A DNA stretch of 64,000 nucleotides from Chloroflexota bacterium (GTDB lineage Bacteria > Chloroflexota > Anaerolineae > UBA4142), in contig JAMCQI010000079.1 in the NCBI GenBank assembly GCA_023381515.1, positions 1-64,000 on the forward strand, written 5' to 3'. The stretch's first letter is position 1; the number at the start of each line of letters is the position of its first letter. Of this stretch, positions 24,974 to 34,800 are shown piece after piece. The notes below the pieces were generated by a model. It did not search any database and was not told the DNA's origin. It was given only the letters and a program-made list of their open reading frames with translations. A program made the translations under genes and the position numbers.

Positions 24974-25310
24974 AATACAGATCTGCGGCGCGTGTATCGG
25001 CGGCAGGTCTCTAAAACGTCGAACCGGAGGAGTAGGGCGAGCCGGACTGATAGCGAAGAGAGGGCACCGGGTGTAAACCTCTCCCAGTTGCGCCGTCCGA
25101 AGGTCGCCGGGGAGTTGAGTCGGCGAAATGGTCTACGCCAGACTAGTCGACTCCGGGTGAAACCCGTTATCGCGTGAGAGCTGGGAGTTAGAGCTTTGGT
25201 CGCGGATTGCCAGTCTGTCTGCGATCTTCAATACGTAATCTCAAACTTCCAACCAAGGTGGTACCGCGTAAGGGAGCCCCTTTCGCCCTTGAGGTGAGAG
25301 GGGCTTTTTG
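24974..25310 (+). promoter_or_regulatory. T-box riboswitch with a valine (GTC) specifier
   Basis: The leader contains the T-box core AAGGTGGTACCGCG (25255-25268), whose TGGT bulge pairs with the tRNA ACCA end, followed by an intrinsic terminator. In Stem I the helix CCGG/GCCGG and helix GGCG/CGCC enclose a specifier loop with AGTAG on one side and GAAGGTC on the other. This places GTC (25103-25105), a valine codon, as specifier. Uncharged tRNA-Val would pair with both sites and prevent termination. That agrees with valS 1.1 kb downstream. The intervening DNA holds an antisense gene (25321-25701) and a plus-strand membrane-protein gene, so the controlled transcript must cross them. Confidence 0.9.
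25275..25309 (+). terminator. T-box intrinsic terminator
   Basis: AGCCCCT (25275-25281) pairs with AGGGGCT (25299-25305), the stem extends inwards with wobble pairs, and a run of T follows (25305-25309). It competes with the antiterminator formed by the T-box sequence. Confidence 0.88.
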
Positions 25311-25320
25311 CATAGAGGGC

Positions 25321-25701
25321 CTACTGAACTAGGACGGTAACTGTAAAGTCTTTGGCTACCTGGCTCGGCGAAAAAGAACGAAAGTAGGCAAGCTTGAGAG
25401 TCGTGGTACCGGTGCCGACGACCTGCCACTGCCACGTCTCGCTGCCACCTGCGCCAACCCCTCCGGCAATGGGGGGGTTATAGCTAGAAGAGATTAACTG
25501 GAGGATCCTCGGGGTTGGTTCCGTCACAAGATTCCATTTGTAGCCGGTCGAGGGGTTCGAGTCCAGCTTGACGTTGAGAAATTGACCCATCGAGGCGCTG
25601 ATCGTTTCGCCGTTATTGCCCGCCGTCAAGTCAATCCCGGGCACTTGAGCGTCACAAGCAGTCACAAGCAAGAGAGTCAGAACCAAAAAGAGGTATTTCA
25701 T
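25321..25701 (-). CDS. Chagasin-type (I42) protease inhibitor lipoprotein
   Basis: A 126-residue exported protein. Signal MKYLFLVLTLLLVTAC gives Cys16 as lipid anchor. The mature part shows the three inhibitor loops of the chagasin family: NPSTGYKW, GAGGSETWQW (GxGG) and YFRSFSPS (near RPW). Family members block C1 cysteine proteases. The start is the ATG 25701 with AAGGACC upstream; the longer frame to 25893 overlaps the divergent gene and lacks a signal. It lies antisense to the transcript leaving the Val T-box and ends 11 bases after the T-box terminator. Read-through would make RNA complementary to this gene. Confidence 0.82.
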   Translation of the reverse strand: MKYLFLVLTLLLVTACDAQVPGIDLTAGNNGETISASMGQFLNVKLDSNPSTGYKWNLVTEPTPRILQLISSSYNPPIAGGVGAGGSETWQWQVVGTGTTTLKLAYFRSFSPSQVAKDFTVTVLVQ

Positions 25702-25773
25702 AGGGTCCTTTCCAATGGGAGTTGCATCAATCATCTTATCATGATTTGACCCATTTGTGACAAGGAGTTGGCG

Positions 25774-26403
25774 ATGCGGCTGACTGAATTGCTGTGGAAG
25801 GCAACCTGGCGGGGCGGCGGCTATGGATTCCTCGCCGGAGGATTGATCGGAACAGGACTGGGTACCCTGGTAGGTCTCGCGCTGATCACGCAAATCGTTA
25901 CGGATCCCCCTTCCGGTTCCCGGCCCGCGACGCTGGAATATGTGGGGGGAGTTTTAGGAATGTTTATCCTCTCGGGGCTCGTCGGAGCGTTCGTCGGGGG
26001 GTTTTGCGGCTCAGTGGGCGGCCTGGGGATGGGGCTCCTTGGAGGCCAATGTTTCGCACTCTGGGGCAAGCGCCTGGGTCAGTTGCGCTGGCCTGCTTTA
26101 CTGCTCGGACTCTTGGGTGGTTGGCTCTACTTTACAATGTTCTTTTTCATAACCGGGGATCGGACGGTCGGCGGCCTCAGGAGTGCCGCTCTCTATGCCG
26201 CCCTCCCGGCCGCGATCGCCGCGATCGCTTCCTATAACATCTTGCAGCGCATGCTGCGGTGGCTTGCGCTGGACTCGCCCGGCAGTACCAACACGCCGTG
26301 CGGCTGGAGACGATTCTTGTTGATAGCCGCGGCCGATCTCGCCGTCGGTGCTGCCCTAGTGTGGTTCTTTTCATCCGTTATCCCGCTGCTGTTTGGAATG
26401 TGA
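25774..26403 (+). CDS. Hypothetical glycine-rich membrane protein
   Basis: A 209-residue protein with about five hydrophobic segments: GGYGFLAGGLIGTGLGTLVGL, GVLGMFILSGLVGAFVGGF, LGLLGGWLYFTMFFF, AALPAAIAAIASY and LLIAAADLAVGAALVWFF. There is no recognisable catalytic motif. The ATG at 25774 has AAGGAG six bases upstream; the TTG at 25768 is too close to that site. It is divergent from the inhibitor gene and ends 20 bases before valS, so it probably lies in the T-box-controlled transcript. Function unknown. Confidence 0.7.
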   Translation: MRLTELLWKATWRGGGYGFLAGGLIGTGLGTLVGLALITQIVTDPPSGSRPATLEYVGGVLGMFILSGLVGAFVGGFCGSVGGLGMGLLGGQCFALWGKRLGQLRWPALLLGLLGGWLYFTMFFFITGDRTVGGLRSAALYAALPAAIAAIASYNILQRMLRWLALDSPGSTNTPCGWRRFLLIAAADLAVGAALVWFFSSVIPLLFGM

Positions 26404-26423
26404 ATTGAGGGAGACTGCTACTA

Positions 26424-29270
26424 ATGCCTGAACCGAATGAGATGTCGAAAGCCTATGACCCGCACAGCGTCGAAGAGCGCCTTTACAACTGGTGGGAAGC
26501 GCAGGGCTATTTCCTGCCGCGTGCCGATCCCGGCCGTGAGCCCTTTGTCATATCGATGCCGCCGCCCAATATCACCGGCGAGTTGCACCACGGCCACGCC
26601 ATGTTCCTCACGCTCGAAGACCTCATGAGCCGCTGGCATCGCATGCGCGGCGAGCCTACCCTCTGGGTGCCCGGCAGCGATCACGCGGGCATCGCGACAC
26701 AAAACGTAGTCGAAAAGGCCGTTGTCAAGGAAGGGACGAGTCGACGTGAATTGGGGCGCGAGCGCTTTGTCGAACGAGTCTGGGAGTGGAAAGAGCAATA
26801 TGGTGGGATCATCACAACCCAGATCCGCCGGATGGGCGCTTCCTGTGATTGGACTCGCGAGCGCTTTACCTTGGACGAGGGTCTGTCGCGCGCTGTGCGT
26901 GAGGCATTTGTTCGACTCTACGAAAAGGGGCTCATCTACCGCGGTCCTCGCCTCATCAACTGGTGTCCTCACGACGAGTCCGCGATCAGCGACCTTGAAG
27001 TCGTTCACGAAGACACGATGGGCAAGCTGTACTATGTGAAATACCCGCTCGTCGGACTCACCAACGGCCATCCCGAGTTCATCACCGTCGCGACCACGCG
27101 TCCCGAAACTATTCTCGGAGACACCGCCGTGGCCGTTCACCCCGGCGACGAGCGCTATACCAAGTGGGTGGGGCGCACAGCCATCCTACCGGTGTTAGGT
27201 CGCCATATTCCGATCATCGTCGACGAGGCCGTCGACCCAGAGTTCGGCACCGGCGCGGTCAAGGTGACTCCCGGGCATGACCCAACCGATTACGATATCG
27301 GCGCGCGCCACAATCTTCCGATCGTCAACATCATGAACAAGGATGCCTCCATCAACGAGAACGGGGGCCCTTATGCAGGTCTTGATCGGTTTGCCGCGCG
27401 CGACAAGATTGTGGAGGATTTACAGCGCGAAGGATTACTCGAAAAGATCGTCGATCACTCGATGTCGATCGGGCGTTGTGAGCGCTGCAACACCGTCGTC
27501 GAGCCTCTCATTTCGACCCAGTGGTTCGTCAAGATCGAGCCGCTCGCGAAACCGGCGATACAGGCGGTCCGTGACGGCAAGATCCGGATCTTGCCCGACC
27601 GCTTTGCCAAGATCTACTTTGATTGGATGGAGAATATTCACGACTGGTGCATTTCGCGCCAGCTGTGGTGGGGGCACCGCATTCCGGTCTGGTATTGCGA
27701 GTTCGGGCATCAGACCTCTACCCTCACCGATCCGACGGATTGCGCGGTATGCGGCTCAAAGAACCTTCGTCAGGATGAAGATGTGCTCGACACCTGGTTC
27801 TCTTCGGCTCTCTGGCCCTTTTCTACGCTCGGCTGGCCGGACCGGACCGGCGACCTGGCCTCTTTCTATCCGACGACCGTCATGGAGACAGGCTACGAAA
27901 TTCTGTTCTTCTGGGTCGCCCGCATGATTATGATGGGCCTGGAATTCACGGGCCAGGTGCCTTTCCGGACCGTTTACCTGCATGGGATCATGCGTCACAA
28001 GGATGGGACGAAGCTGAGCAAGTCAGACCCGCGTCCCGGCGACAACCCGCTCGAAGTGGTCGCCGAATACAGTGCGGACGCGCTCCGGTTCACCATCGTG
28101 ACCTCCTCGGCACCCGGCAACGATGCACGCCTCGATCTCGAAAAGGTAGAGCACGCGCGCAACTTTGGAAACAAGATCTGGAACATGGGGCGTTTCATCC
28201 TGAGCAATACAGAGGGCAAGATGGGGCCTGCGCCGGAAGCAGCCTCAAGCCGGGCGAGCACCCGGGTCACACCCTTGAGCCTAGCCGATCGTTGGATCCT
28301 TTCGCGCGTGAACCATCTGACATCCAACGTGGACGAGAACTTTCGAAACTGGGATTTCGGCGAAGGGACTCGTCAAATCCACGAGTTCCTCTGGAGCGAG
28401 TTTGCCGACTGGTACATTGAGGCGGCCAAGATTCCGCTCAATGGAACGGATGCGGCGGCCGCCCAGACGACGCGCGAGATTCTGCTGCACGCCTTCGATC
28501 AAGCGCTACGTCTCTTACATCCGACCATGCCGTTCGTAACCGAGCAAGTATGGCAGACTCTCCGCCGCTGCGGTATCGGATATGGCGTGCCCGCCCTCAT
28601 CGTCGCTCCATGGCCCAAACCAGACCGAAAACTCTTCGACGCCCGCGCCGAAAAGGATTTCGCCCTCATCATGGACATTGTTCGCTCGATCCGAAATGCC
28701 CGCGTCGAATTCAACGTGGAGGCAGCCAAGCGCATTCCCGCGATCATTTCCGCAGGCAGCGCGCGATCCTTGCTCAATTCGCAGCGGGACGTGATCGCGA
28801 CGCTGGCGCGCCTTGACCCTGGCGAATTCAGGATCGAGACCCACGCCGAGAGACCTCCGCAGGCACTCGCCTTGGTCATTGGCAAAGTAGAAATCTATTT
28901 GCCTCTGGCAGGCATGATTGACGTCGAGAAAGAAAGCGCGCGCCTAAATGCCGAGGCCGGCAAGGCGCGCGCCGAGATCGCTCGCGGAGAGAGCCTACTC
29001 GCAGGTGAGTTTGCCAAGCGCGCGCCCGAGGCGGTTGTCCAAAAGACGCGCGACCAAGTTGCCGCCAACCGGGAGCGCGTGCAGAGGCTGGAAGCTCAGC
29101 TTGCTAACCTCGAGGGCCAAACGCCCATCCCAACCGTCGCCGAACCCGTTCGTAGGCGCACCACCAAGCGCGTCGCAAGAAAGATGGCGAAACCGTCAAC
29201 CCGCAAGAGCACAAAAAAGCGACCGGTGAGCAAGACCCTCAAGCGCCGGGCCTCACGGAAGACCAAGTAG
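26424..29270 (+). CDS. valS: Valine--tRNA ligase
   Basis: A 948-residue class Ia synthetase that charges tRNA-Val. The HIGH-type motif is PPPNITGELHHGHAM, the editing (CP1) domain has TTRPETILGDTAVAV, and the KMSKS motif is KLSKS (DGTKLSKSDPR). The anticodon-binding domain follows, and the C-terminal coiled-coil (about residues 830-905) ends in an unusual Lys/Arg-rich tail of about 40 residues (RRTTKRVARKMAK ...). That tail resembles histone-like basic ends and may add RNA binding. The ATG 26424 follows GAGGGAGA. The upstream Val T-box matches this gene. rsmD follows after 6 bases. Confidence 0.96.
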   Translation: MPEPNEMSKAYDPHSVEERLYNWWEAQGYFLPRADPGREPFVISMPPPNITGELHHGHAMFLTLEDLMSRWHRMRGEPTLWVPGSDHAGIATQNVVEKAVVKEGTSRRELGRERFVERVWEWKEQYGGIITTQIRRMGASCDWTRERFTLDEGLSRAVREAFVRLYEKGLIYRGPRLINWCPHDESAISDLEVVHEDTMGKLYYVKYPLVGLTNGHPEFITVATTRPETILGDTAVAVHPGDERYTKWVGRTAILPVLGRHIPIIVDEAVDPEFGTGAVKVTPGHDPTDYDIGARHNLPIVNIMNKDASINENGGPYAGLDRFAARDKIVEDLQREGLLEKIVDHSMSIGRCERCNTVVEPLISTQWFVKIEPLAKPAIQAVRDGKIRILPDRFAKIYFDWMENIHDWCISRQLWWGHRIPVWYCEFGHQTSTLTDPTDCAVCGSKNLRQDEDVLDTWFSSALWPFSTLGWPDRTGDLASFYPTTVMETGYEILFFWVARMIMMGLEFTGQVPFRTVYLHGIMRHKDGTKLSKSDPRPGDNPLEVVAEYSADALRFTIVTSSAPGNDARLDLEKVEHARNFGNKIWNMGRFILSNTEGKMGPAPEAASSRASTRVTPLSLADRWILSRVNHLTSNVDENFRNWDFGEGTRQIHEFLWSEFADWYIEAAKIPLNGTDAAAAQTTREILLHAFDQALRLLHPTMPFVTEQVWQTLRRCGIGYGVPALIVAPWPKPDRKLFDARAEKDFALIMDIVRSIRNARVEFNVEAAKRIPAIISAGSARSLLNSQRDVIATLARLDPGEFRIETHAERPPQALALVIGKVEIYLPLAGMIDVEKESARLNAEAGKARAEIARGESLLAGEFAKRAPEAVVQKTRDQVAANRERVQRLEAQLANLEGQTPIPTVAEPVRRRTTKRVARKMAKPSTRKSTKKRPVSKTLKRRASRKTK

Positions 29271-29276
29271 GTCAAC

Positions 29277-29828
29277 ATGCGCGTCATCTCTGGGACGGCG
29301 AAAGGGAGGACACTCAAATCGCCGGGGGAGGCCACTCGGCCCATTACCGACCGCGTCAAGACCAACCTGTTCAATATCCTTAGTGGTCAAATCCTTGACG
29401 CCAACGTCCTCGACCTCTTTGCGGGCGCGGGGAGCGTCGCGATCGAGGCCTTGTCGCGCGGCGCGCGCTTTGCGACTCTGGTCGAGCTGGACCGGGAAGC
29501 TCTGCATGCGGCCCGAGAGAACCTGGCGCTGACGCGCCTCAACCAGCGTGCGAATGTCATCCGGCAGGACGTGTTCAAATTCCTTGCCGCCGGTCCGCAG
29601 GATCACTATGATTTGATTTATGTCGCTCCGCCACAGTATCGCGGTCTTTGGGAAAAGACACTCAACCTACTCGATCAAGCGGATTTTTTGTCCGAGAACG
29701 GCGCCATTGTCGTGCAAATCCACCCCAAAGAATATCGCGAGGTGCCACTCCAGAAACTGGAGTTGTACGACCAACGCAAATACGGCAGCACCATGCTCTG
29801 CTTTTACCAACCAAAAGATGAAACGTAA
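29277..29828 (+). CDS. rsmD: 16S rRNA (guanine-N2)-methyltransferase RsmD family
   Basis: A 183-residue AdoMet-dependent methyltransferase; the family methylates G966 of 16S rRNA. The N-terminal MRVISGTAKGRTLKSP and RPITDRVKTNLFNIL are family signatures. Motif I is VLDLFAGAGSVAIEALSRGA. The catalytic motif IV, normally DPPY/F, reads YVAPPQY, so the acidic residue is replaced by Ala. This may be a lineage variant because the fold is otherwise regular. The gene starts 6 bases after valS and ends at a strong bidirectional hairpin. Confidence 0.9.
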   Translation: MRVISGTAKGRTLKSPGEATRPITDRVKTNLFNILSGQILDANVLDLFAGAGSVAIEALSRGARFATLVELDREALHAARENLALTRLNQRANVIRQDVFKFLAAGPQDHYDLIYVAPPQYRGLWEKTLNLLDQADFLSENGAIVVQIHPKEYREVPLQKLELYDQRKYGSTMLCFYQPKDET

Positions 29829-29867
29829 AACGTAACCGCCACCCTTTCCATGTGGCGGTTACGTTTT
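29827..29867. terminator. Bidirectional hairpin terminator between rsmD and PRTase genes
   Basis: AAAACGTAACCGCCAC (29827-29842) and GTGGCGGTTACGTTTT (29852-29867) pair perfectly over 16 bases with a 9-base loop. A/T tracts on both sides serve both converging genes. The arm begins with two AAACGTA heptamers overlapping the rsmD stop codon. Confidence 0.85.
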
Positions 29868-29897
29868 GCATTTTGCTCTTCCACAGCGATCCTCGAA

Positions 29898-30563
29898 TCA
29901 CTCAGTCACCAAATCACCTGACCTGCTGGTCTCGCCCTCCTCCAGCAACTTGACGACCGTCTCGTCCTCCGTCTGCTCAAAGCGACGATAGAATCGTCCA
30001 ACAGCCCAAAAGGGATCAGGCGTATCCAGCACGACGGCACGGTCGCACTCATGCGTCAGCATTTCGACGACCTCGGGCGGCCCAACTGGGATCGCCAGAA
30101 TGACCATCGCGGGCTTGTGCTCGCGCAGCGCCCGCAAAGCGGCCAGCATCGTGGATCCGGTGGCAACGCCGTCGTCCACTACCACAACCGCCTTGTTCTT
30201 CACGTCCAGCGGTGGCCGGTGCGGGCGAAAATGCTCCAGCCGCCGAGCGATCTCTGCCCGTTCGGCCTCGATTTCCTTTGCAATATCCCGCTCATTTAGA
30301 TGCAGTTGGTTCATCAATTCGGTGTCGAGCAGCACGGGCCCATCACTTGCCAGCGCCCCGATCGCCAACTCGGGGTTAAAGGGTGCCCCAATCTTGTGAG
30401 CAATAACCACGTCGAGCGGAGCGCCGAGGGCGCGGGCAATCTCGGCCGCGACGACCACTCCCCCACGCGGGATGCCCAAAACGATTAAATGGCGTTGATC
30501 CCTCAGAAAAAAGAGCCGCTCGGCCAAGCAATGCCCGGCCTCTCTGCGATCACGAAAGATCAT
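29898..30563 (-). CDS. Predicted phosphoribosyltransferase (COG1926 type)
   Basis: A 221-residue type I PRTase. The PRPP loop is VVVVDDGVATGSTMLAAL, the PPi loop region is VLGIPRGGVVVAAEIA, and the hood region is HKIGAPFNPELAIGALA. The substrate base is not known; COG1926 proteins are often orphan or fused to hydrolases. The ATG 30563 has GGAG six bases upstream. It is the last gene of a minus-strand run thpR, SLOG protein, PRTase, with a 45-base gap upstream. Confidence 0.85.
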   Translation of the reverse strand: MIFRDRREAGHCLAERLFFLRDQRHLIVLGIPRGGVVVAAEIARALGAPLDVVIAHKIGAPFNPELAIGALASDGPVLLDTELMNQLHLNERDIAKEIEAERAEIARRLEHFRPHRPPLDVKNKAVVVVDDGVATGSTMLAALRALREHKPAMVILAIPVGPPEVVEMLTHECDRAVVLDTPDPFWAVGRFYRRFEQTEDETVVKLLEEGETSRSGDLVTE

Positions 30564-30608
30564 ATTCGGCTCCGCTGCCCCGCACTCTGTGCGCTTTGCC
30601 GGGTTACG

Positions 30609-31124
30609 CTACGGTGCCGCGGTCATCTCCGCTCTCTCGAGCGCCAAAGAGACCGCCTCGGCCGCGTTTTTCGCCTCGGTGATAGCTTCCACCCTAATTC
30701 CACCTCGTCCAAGCTGCCAGGTATTCAGGCCAATCACCGATCGCCCGGAATTGAGCGCGAACCCAATTTCGCTCAGTGTTCCAAACTCGCCGCCAATGGC
30801 GATTACGCCTCGCCCCGTGCGGGCGACGATGGCGTTGCGCAGCTCCCCCAGACCCGTAACGATCGCAATGTCCACATACGGGTTCGCCTCGCTCGGGCTC
30901 AACCCCGGCAAGATCCCGATGGTGCGCCCACCGACGCTTTTAGCCCCCTTACAAACCGCCTCCATCACTCCACCCCGGCCACCGCAAACGACGATTGCCC
31001 CGCGCGCGGCCAACTCCCGCCCGACCTCCTCGGCCAATGCGTAAGTGGCATCATCGCACATCCCCGCCCCGATTACGCTGATGGTCCGGTTCCAGTTCTG
31101 CTTGGAGCCTGGGGATTCAACCAC
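30609..31124 (-). CDS. SLOG/LOG-like Rossmann protein (TIGR00725 family)
   Basis: A 171-residue nucleotide-binding protein. ISVIGAGMCDDATYALAEEVG at the N-terminus, VVCGGRGGVMEAVCKGA (the GGrgGvM loop) and IAIGGEFGTLSEIGFAL (the GGxGTxxE motif) place it in the lysine-decarboxylase-like/LOG superfamily, which includes cytokinin-activating nucleotide hydrolases and ligand sensors. The specific ligand is unknown. The GTG start at 31124 overlaps the thpR end by 8 bases (GTGGTTGA). Confidence 0.83.
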   Translation of the reverse strand: MVESPGSKQNWNRTISVIGAGMCDDATYALAEEVGRELAARGAIVVCGGRGGVMEAVCKGAKSVGGRTIGILPGLSPSEANPYVDIAIVTGLGELRNAIVARTGRGVIAIGGEFGTLSEIGFALNSGRSVIGLNTWQLGRGGIRVEAITEAKNAAEAVSLALERAEMTAAP

Positions 31125-31707
31125 GTCCGAGCTTCACCTCGGCCAGGCGGGTATAAATACTGCCGCTTGGTGTGAGATCGCTCTTCATAATGCTCACATT
31201 TTCCACCCGGAGTCCGCCCAAGTCACCCACCTGCCTGGCCGAAATCGTCTCTCCGATGCTAGTCCGCTCACTCGGCCGAGTCTCCCGTCGAATTCGACCC
31301 AACGTGAGATGAGGCGAAAAAGGCCGCTCTTCGCGGGGAAAGCCGACGTTCTGACACGCCACCTCGATGCGCTCCGCGATCTCAGCCGCAACCTGGGTCT
31401 CACCGATTATGCCCACCCATATCACATTCGGACGTCGCGTGTTTGGAAAAGCGCCCAGGCCGCTCAGCGTGAGCGAAAATGGAGAATATGTCGCACAGGC
31501 ATCCGCAACGGCTTGCTGCAAAGCCCCCAGACGGTTCGATTCGACGCTCCCCAAGAACTTGACCGTGAGGTGAATACTCTCCGGAGAGACCCAGCGCACT
31601 TGCCTACCCCAGCGCTCGCCTTTCAAGTCGGCTTCCAGGTCGCCCAACTCCCGGTGCAGCGCCTCATTCAGTTCGATCGCGATAAAGGTCCGTATTTGCT
31701 GCGGCAT
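31117..31707 (-). CDS. thpR: RNA 2',3'-cyclic phosphodiesterase (ThpR/LigT)
   Basis: A 196-residue 2H phosphoesterase. The two catalytic HxTx motifs are HLTVKFLG and HLTLGRIRRE, at the expected spacing in a protein of normal family length. The enzyme opens 2',3'-cyclic RNA ends to 2'-phosphates in vitro. The ATG 31707 has AAGGTG just upstream. It has its own promoter (31727-31755), back to back with that of the PBP gene. Confidence 0.92.
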   Translation of the reverse strand: MPQQIRTFIAIELNEALHRELGDLEADLKGERWGRQVRWVSPESIHLTVKFLGSVESNRLGALQQAVADACATYSPFSLTLSGLGAFPNTRRPNVIWVGIIGETQVAAEIAERIEVACQNVGFPREERPFSPHLTLGRIRRETRPSERTSIGETISARQVGDLGGLRVENVSIMKSDLTPSGSIYTRLAEVKLGRG

Positions 31708-31726
31708 CTTTCACCTTGATATCTCC

Positions 31727-31755
31727 ATTGTCCAACAAAGCTTGCGAAAAGTCAA
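31727..31755 (-). promoter_or_regulatory. Promoter of thpR operon
   Basis: On the minus strand TTGACT (31750-31755), 17 bases, GACAAT (31727-31732). The -35 is good and the -10 matches four of six. The predicted start is about 13 bases before the thpR ATG. Confidence 0.55.
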
Positions 31756-31760
31756 TTCAT

Positions 31761-31789
31761 TTGCGCATTCGTTCGAATGGTGTTAAACT
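31761..31789 (+). promoter_or_regulatory. Promoter of the class A PBP gene
   Basis: TTGCGC (31761-31766), 17 bases, TAAACT (31784-31789). The start would be near 31796, which excludes the ATG at 31777 as initiator and supports the GTG at 31825. Confidence 0.5.
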
Positions 31790-31824
31790 ACTCTGGCCAT
31801 TTTCCCAGAGAGGATTGCCATTTC

Positions 31825-34800
31825 GTGTCTGCTCGCATGCTCCTCCTTCGGCGACAACGTCAACGCAGGAAAACCAGACCCGCCGGCCCGCTGCTCCTCC
31901 GCCTTAGTCTAATCACATTAAGCCTCCTGATTGGGCTCCTTTTCTTTGGCGCAGGAGCCGCCGTGGCCGCCTCCATCGTCGTCTACAACTATGTCGTCCA
32001 AGACCTGCCTACCCCGGGCGAGATTGCCACCCAAACCCAACAGCAATTCAAGACCACTCGCATCTACGACCGCACGGGTCAGGTCCTGTTGTACGAGTTG
32101 TTTGATCCCCAGGCAGGAAATCGCACGGTCGTCCCCCTTGACCGCATACCGCAGAACTTGAAAAATGCGACCGTTGCGCTTGAGGACAAGACTTTCTGGA
32201 CCAATCCCGGGGTAGATCCGTACGCCATTGTCCGTGCCGCCTACAGCACGCTTATTCACGAGCAGGTCCAGGGCGCCAGTACCCTTACCCAGCAACTGGT
32301 CAAGAACGTTCTCATTCCTCCGGATGAGCGCATCCTGCGCGATCCATACGACCCGGCGACCTACATTCGCAAGCTCAAAGAGCAGATCCTATCTATCGAG
32401 ATCTCGCGTCGCTATGACAAGAAGCAGATCCTCGAATGGTATCTGAACAACAATTATTACGGGAACGTGTCCTACGGGGTAGACGCGGCGGCAGAAGCCT
32501 ATTTTGGAAAGCATGTTCAGGACCTGGATTTGGCAGAATGCGCAACCCTCGCCGCGATTCCGCAGAATTTCTGGATGAACCCGATCGATAATCCGCAAGC
32601 CGCTGTCGAGCGGCGGAATATTGTCCTCGATCAGATGTACCTGCAGGGGTACATCACCCAAGACGAAGCCATCGCCGCCAAGAACGAAAAGATGCGGGTG
32701 ACTCCCAAACAGTTCGACATCCGGGCGCCCCACTTTGTGTTTTACGTCCGGCAGCTTCTCGAGAACAAATTCGGTCCCGACCTCCTGTACAGGGGCGGTC
32801 TCAAGATCTATACGACTCTCGACCTTGGGATTCAGCAGACCGCCGAGCAAGTCGCCCGTGACCAGGTCGCCAAACTCCAGGCCGCCAAAAAGAACGTGAG
32901 CAATGCGGCCGTCGTAGTAATTCGGCCTTCCACCGGCGAAATCTTGGGGATGGTGGGATCGGTAGACTATTTCAATCGCGATATTGACGGCCAGGTAAAC
33001 GTCGCAACTTCTCCCCGCCAGCCCGGCTCATCTTTCAAGATCTTTACCTACCTCACCGCGTTCTCTCAAGGTTACACCCCCGCTTCGACGATCATGGATG
33101 TCCGCACGGTGTTCGACGATTCCCCCAACCCACCGTATGTACCCGAGAACTATGATCGCAAGTACCACGGCCCGGTGCGGCTGCGCACGGCACTCGCTTC
33201 CAGCTTTAATATTCCCGCCGTCAAGCTCCTCAGTCTCGTCGGCGTCAAAAACGTGATCAACACGGCCCACCGCATGGGAATCAACACCTTGGACAAGGAG
33301 CGCTACGGCCTCGCGCTCACCCTCGGCGGAGGCGAGACGACTCTTCTCGACATGACCTACGCGAATAGTGTCCTGGCGAACCAGGGGGTGATGGCGGGCG
33401 TGCCTGTCGACCCGCTCCAGCTCAAGCCCGGTTACCGGACGCTCGACCCGGTCGCCGTTCTCAAAGTTGTCGATTCAAACGACAAGACGATCTATGAATT
33501 CAAGCAGCCGAACACCGAGCGAATCGTCACGCCGCAGCTCTCTTACTTGATAAGCGATGTCCTGTCCGATAACACCGCGCGGACGCCCGGGTTCGGAAGC
33601 AACAGCGTCTTGAAATTATCCCGCCCCGCGGCAGTCAAGACGGGCACGACCTCGGACTGGCGCGACAACTGGACCATCGGTTACACGCCCGATTATGCCG
33701 TCGGCGTCTGGGTGGGCAACTCGGACAATTCGGAAATGGAGCATATCAGTGGCGTGTCCGGCGCAGGTCCGATCTGGCATGACGTGATGGAAAAGATACA
33801 CCAGAACATTCCGGTCCACCCCTTTGTCGAGCCGCCCGGAATGACCCATGTCGAAGTATGTGCGACGAGTGGTCTTTTGCCAACCCAGTACTGCCCCGAG
33901 CGGGTCAAGGAGCTTTTCATCGCGGGGACCGAACCCAAGACGTATGATAACATCTGGCAACCTTTCCGCATCTACAAGCCGAGCGGAAAACTGGCCACGG
34001 TGTATGATCCCCCTGATCAGGTTGAGGAGAAGGTATTCCCGATCTATCCAGCGGAAGCGGCCGACTGGGTGCGAGAGAACAATATCCCCCAGCCCCCGAC
34101 CGAGTACGATACAACCTATCGCTCTCCGTCGCAAGGCGGCGACGTAGCGATCATCAGCCCTGCATCGTATTCTTCAGTACGAGGCATTGTCACCATTGTC
34201 GGAAACGCTCGCCTCGATAACCTTGATACTTTCCGGCTCGCGTTCGGCAAGGGACTGGACCCAACCCAGTGGACTCAGATCGGAACTGATCACCATGGCC
34301 GCGTAGATAATGGCCCCCTCGAACAATGGGATGCCTCCTCGCTGGATGGCCTATACACCCTACAGCTGAGCGTGGTTGATAGGAGCGGGGTCCTGCATCA
34401 ATCCAGCATTCAGGTCATTGTGGACAACACTCCTCCCACCATCGATATCATCAATCCGCGCGAGGGAGGTGTCTACACTCCCGAAGGCGACGAATGGATC
34501 CCCATAGGTGTAAACGCAGTTGACAACGTATCGATGGCGCGCGTCGAGTTTTATGTGGACGGCGCCTATGTCGGATCGAGCACTGTCGCCCCCTTTAACA
34601 AAAAGTGGACGATCAAGATGTCGGACGCGCTCACACGGACGCTTGCCGCCGCCGTCCAAGCCAACCCTCCCAATCCCATCACCCTCTCAAGCACGATCTC
34701 AAACTCGGATGGAAGCAGTGTACCACAGCAGCTCATCGGGCAAGTGTCGCGGGTGACCACTCCGACCCTCGGCGTGAGCGCCGTCTTTACGAACGGGATG

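Noticed and set aside
31777..31824. ATG start of the class A PBP at 31777
   Set aside because: The ATG lies between the predicted -35 and -10 boxes and has no ribosome site; the GTG at 31825 has AGAGAGGA upstream.
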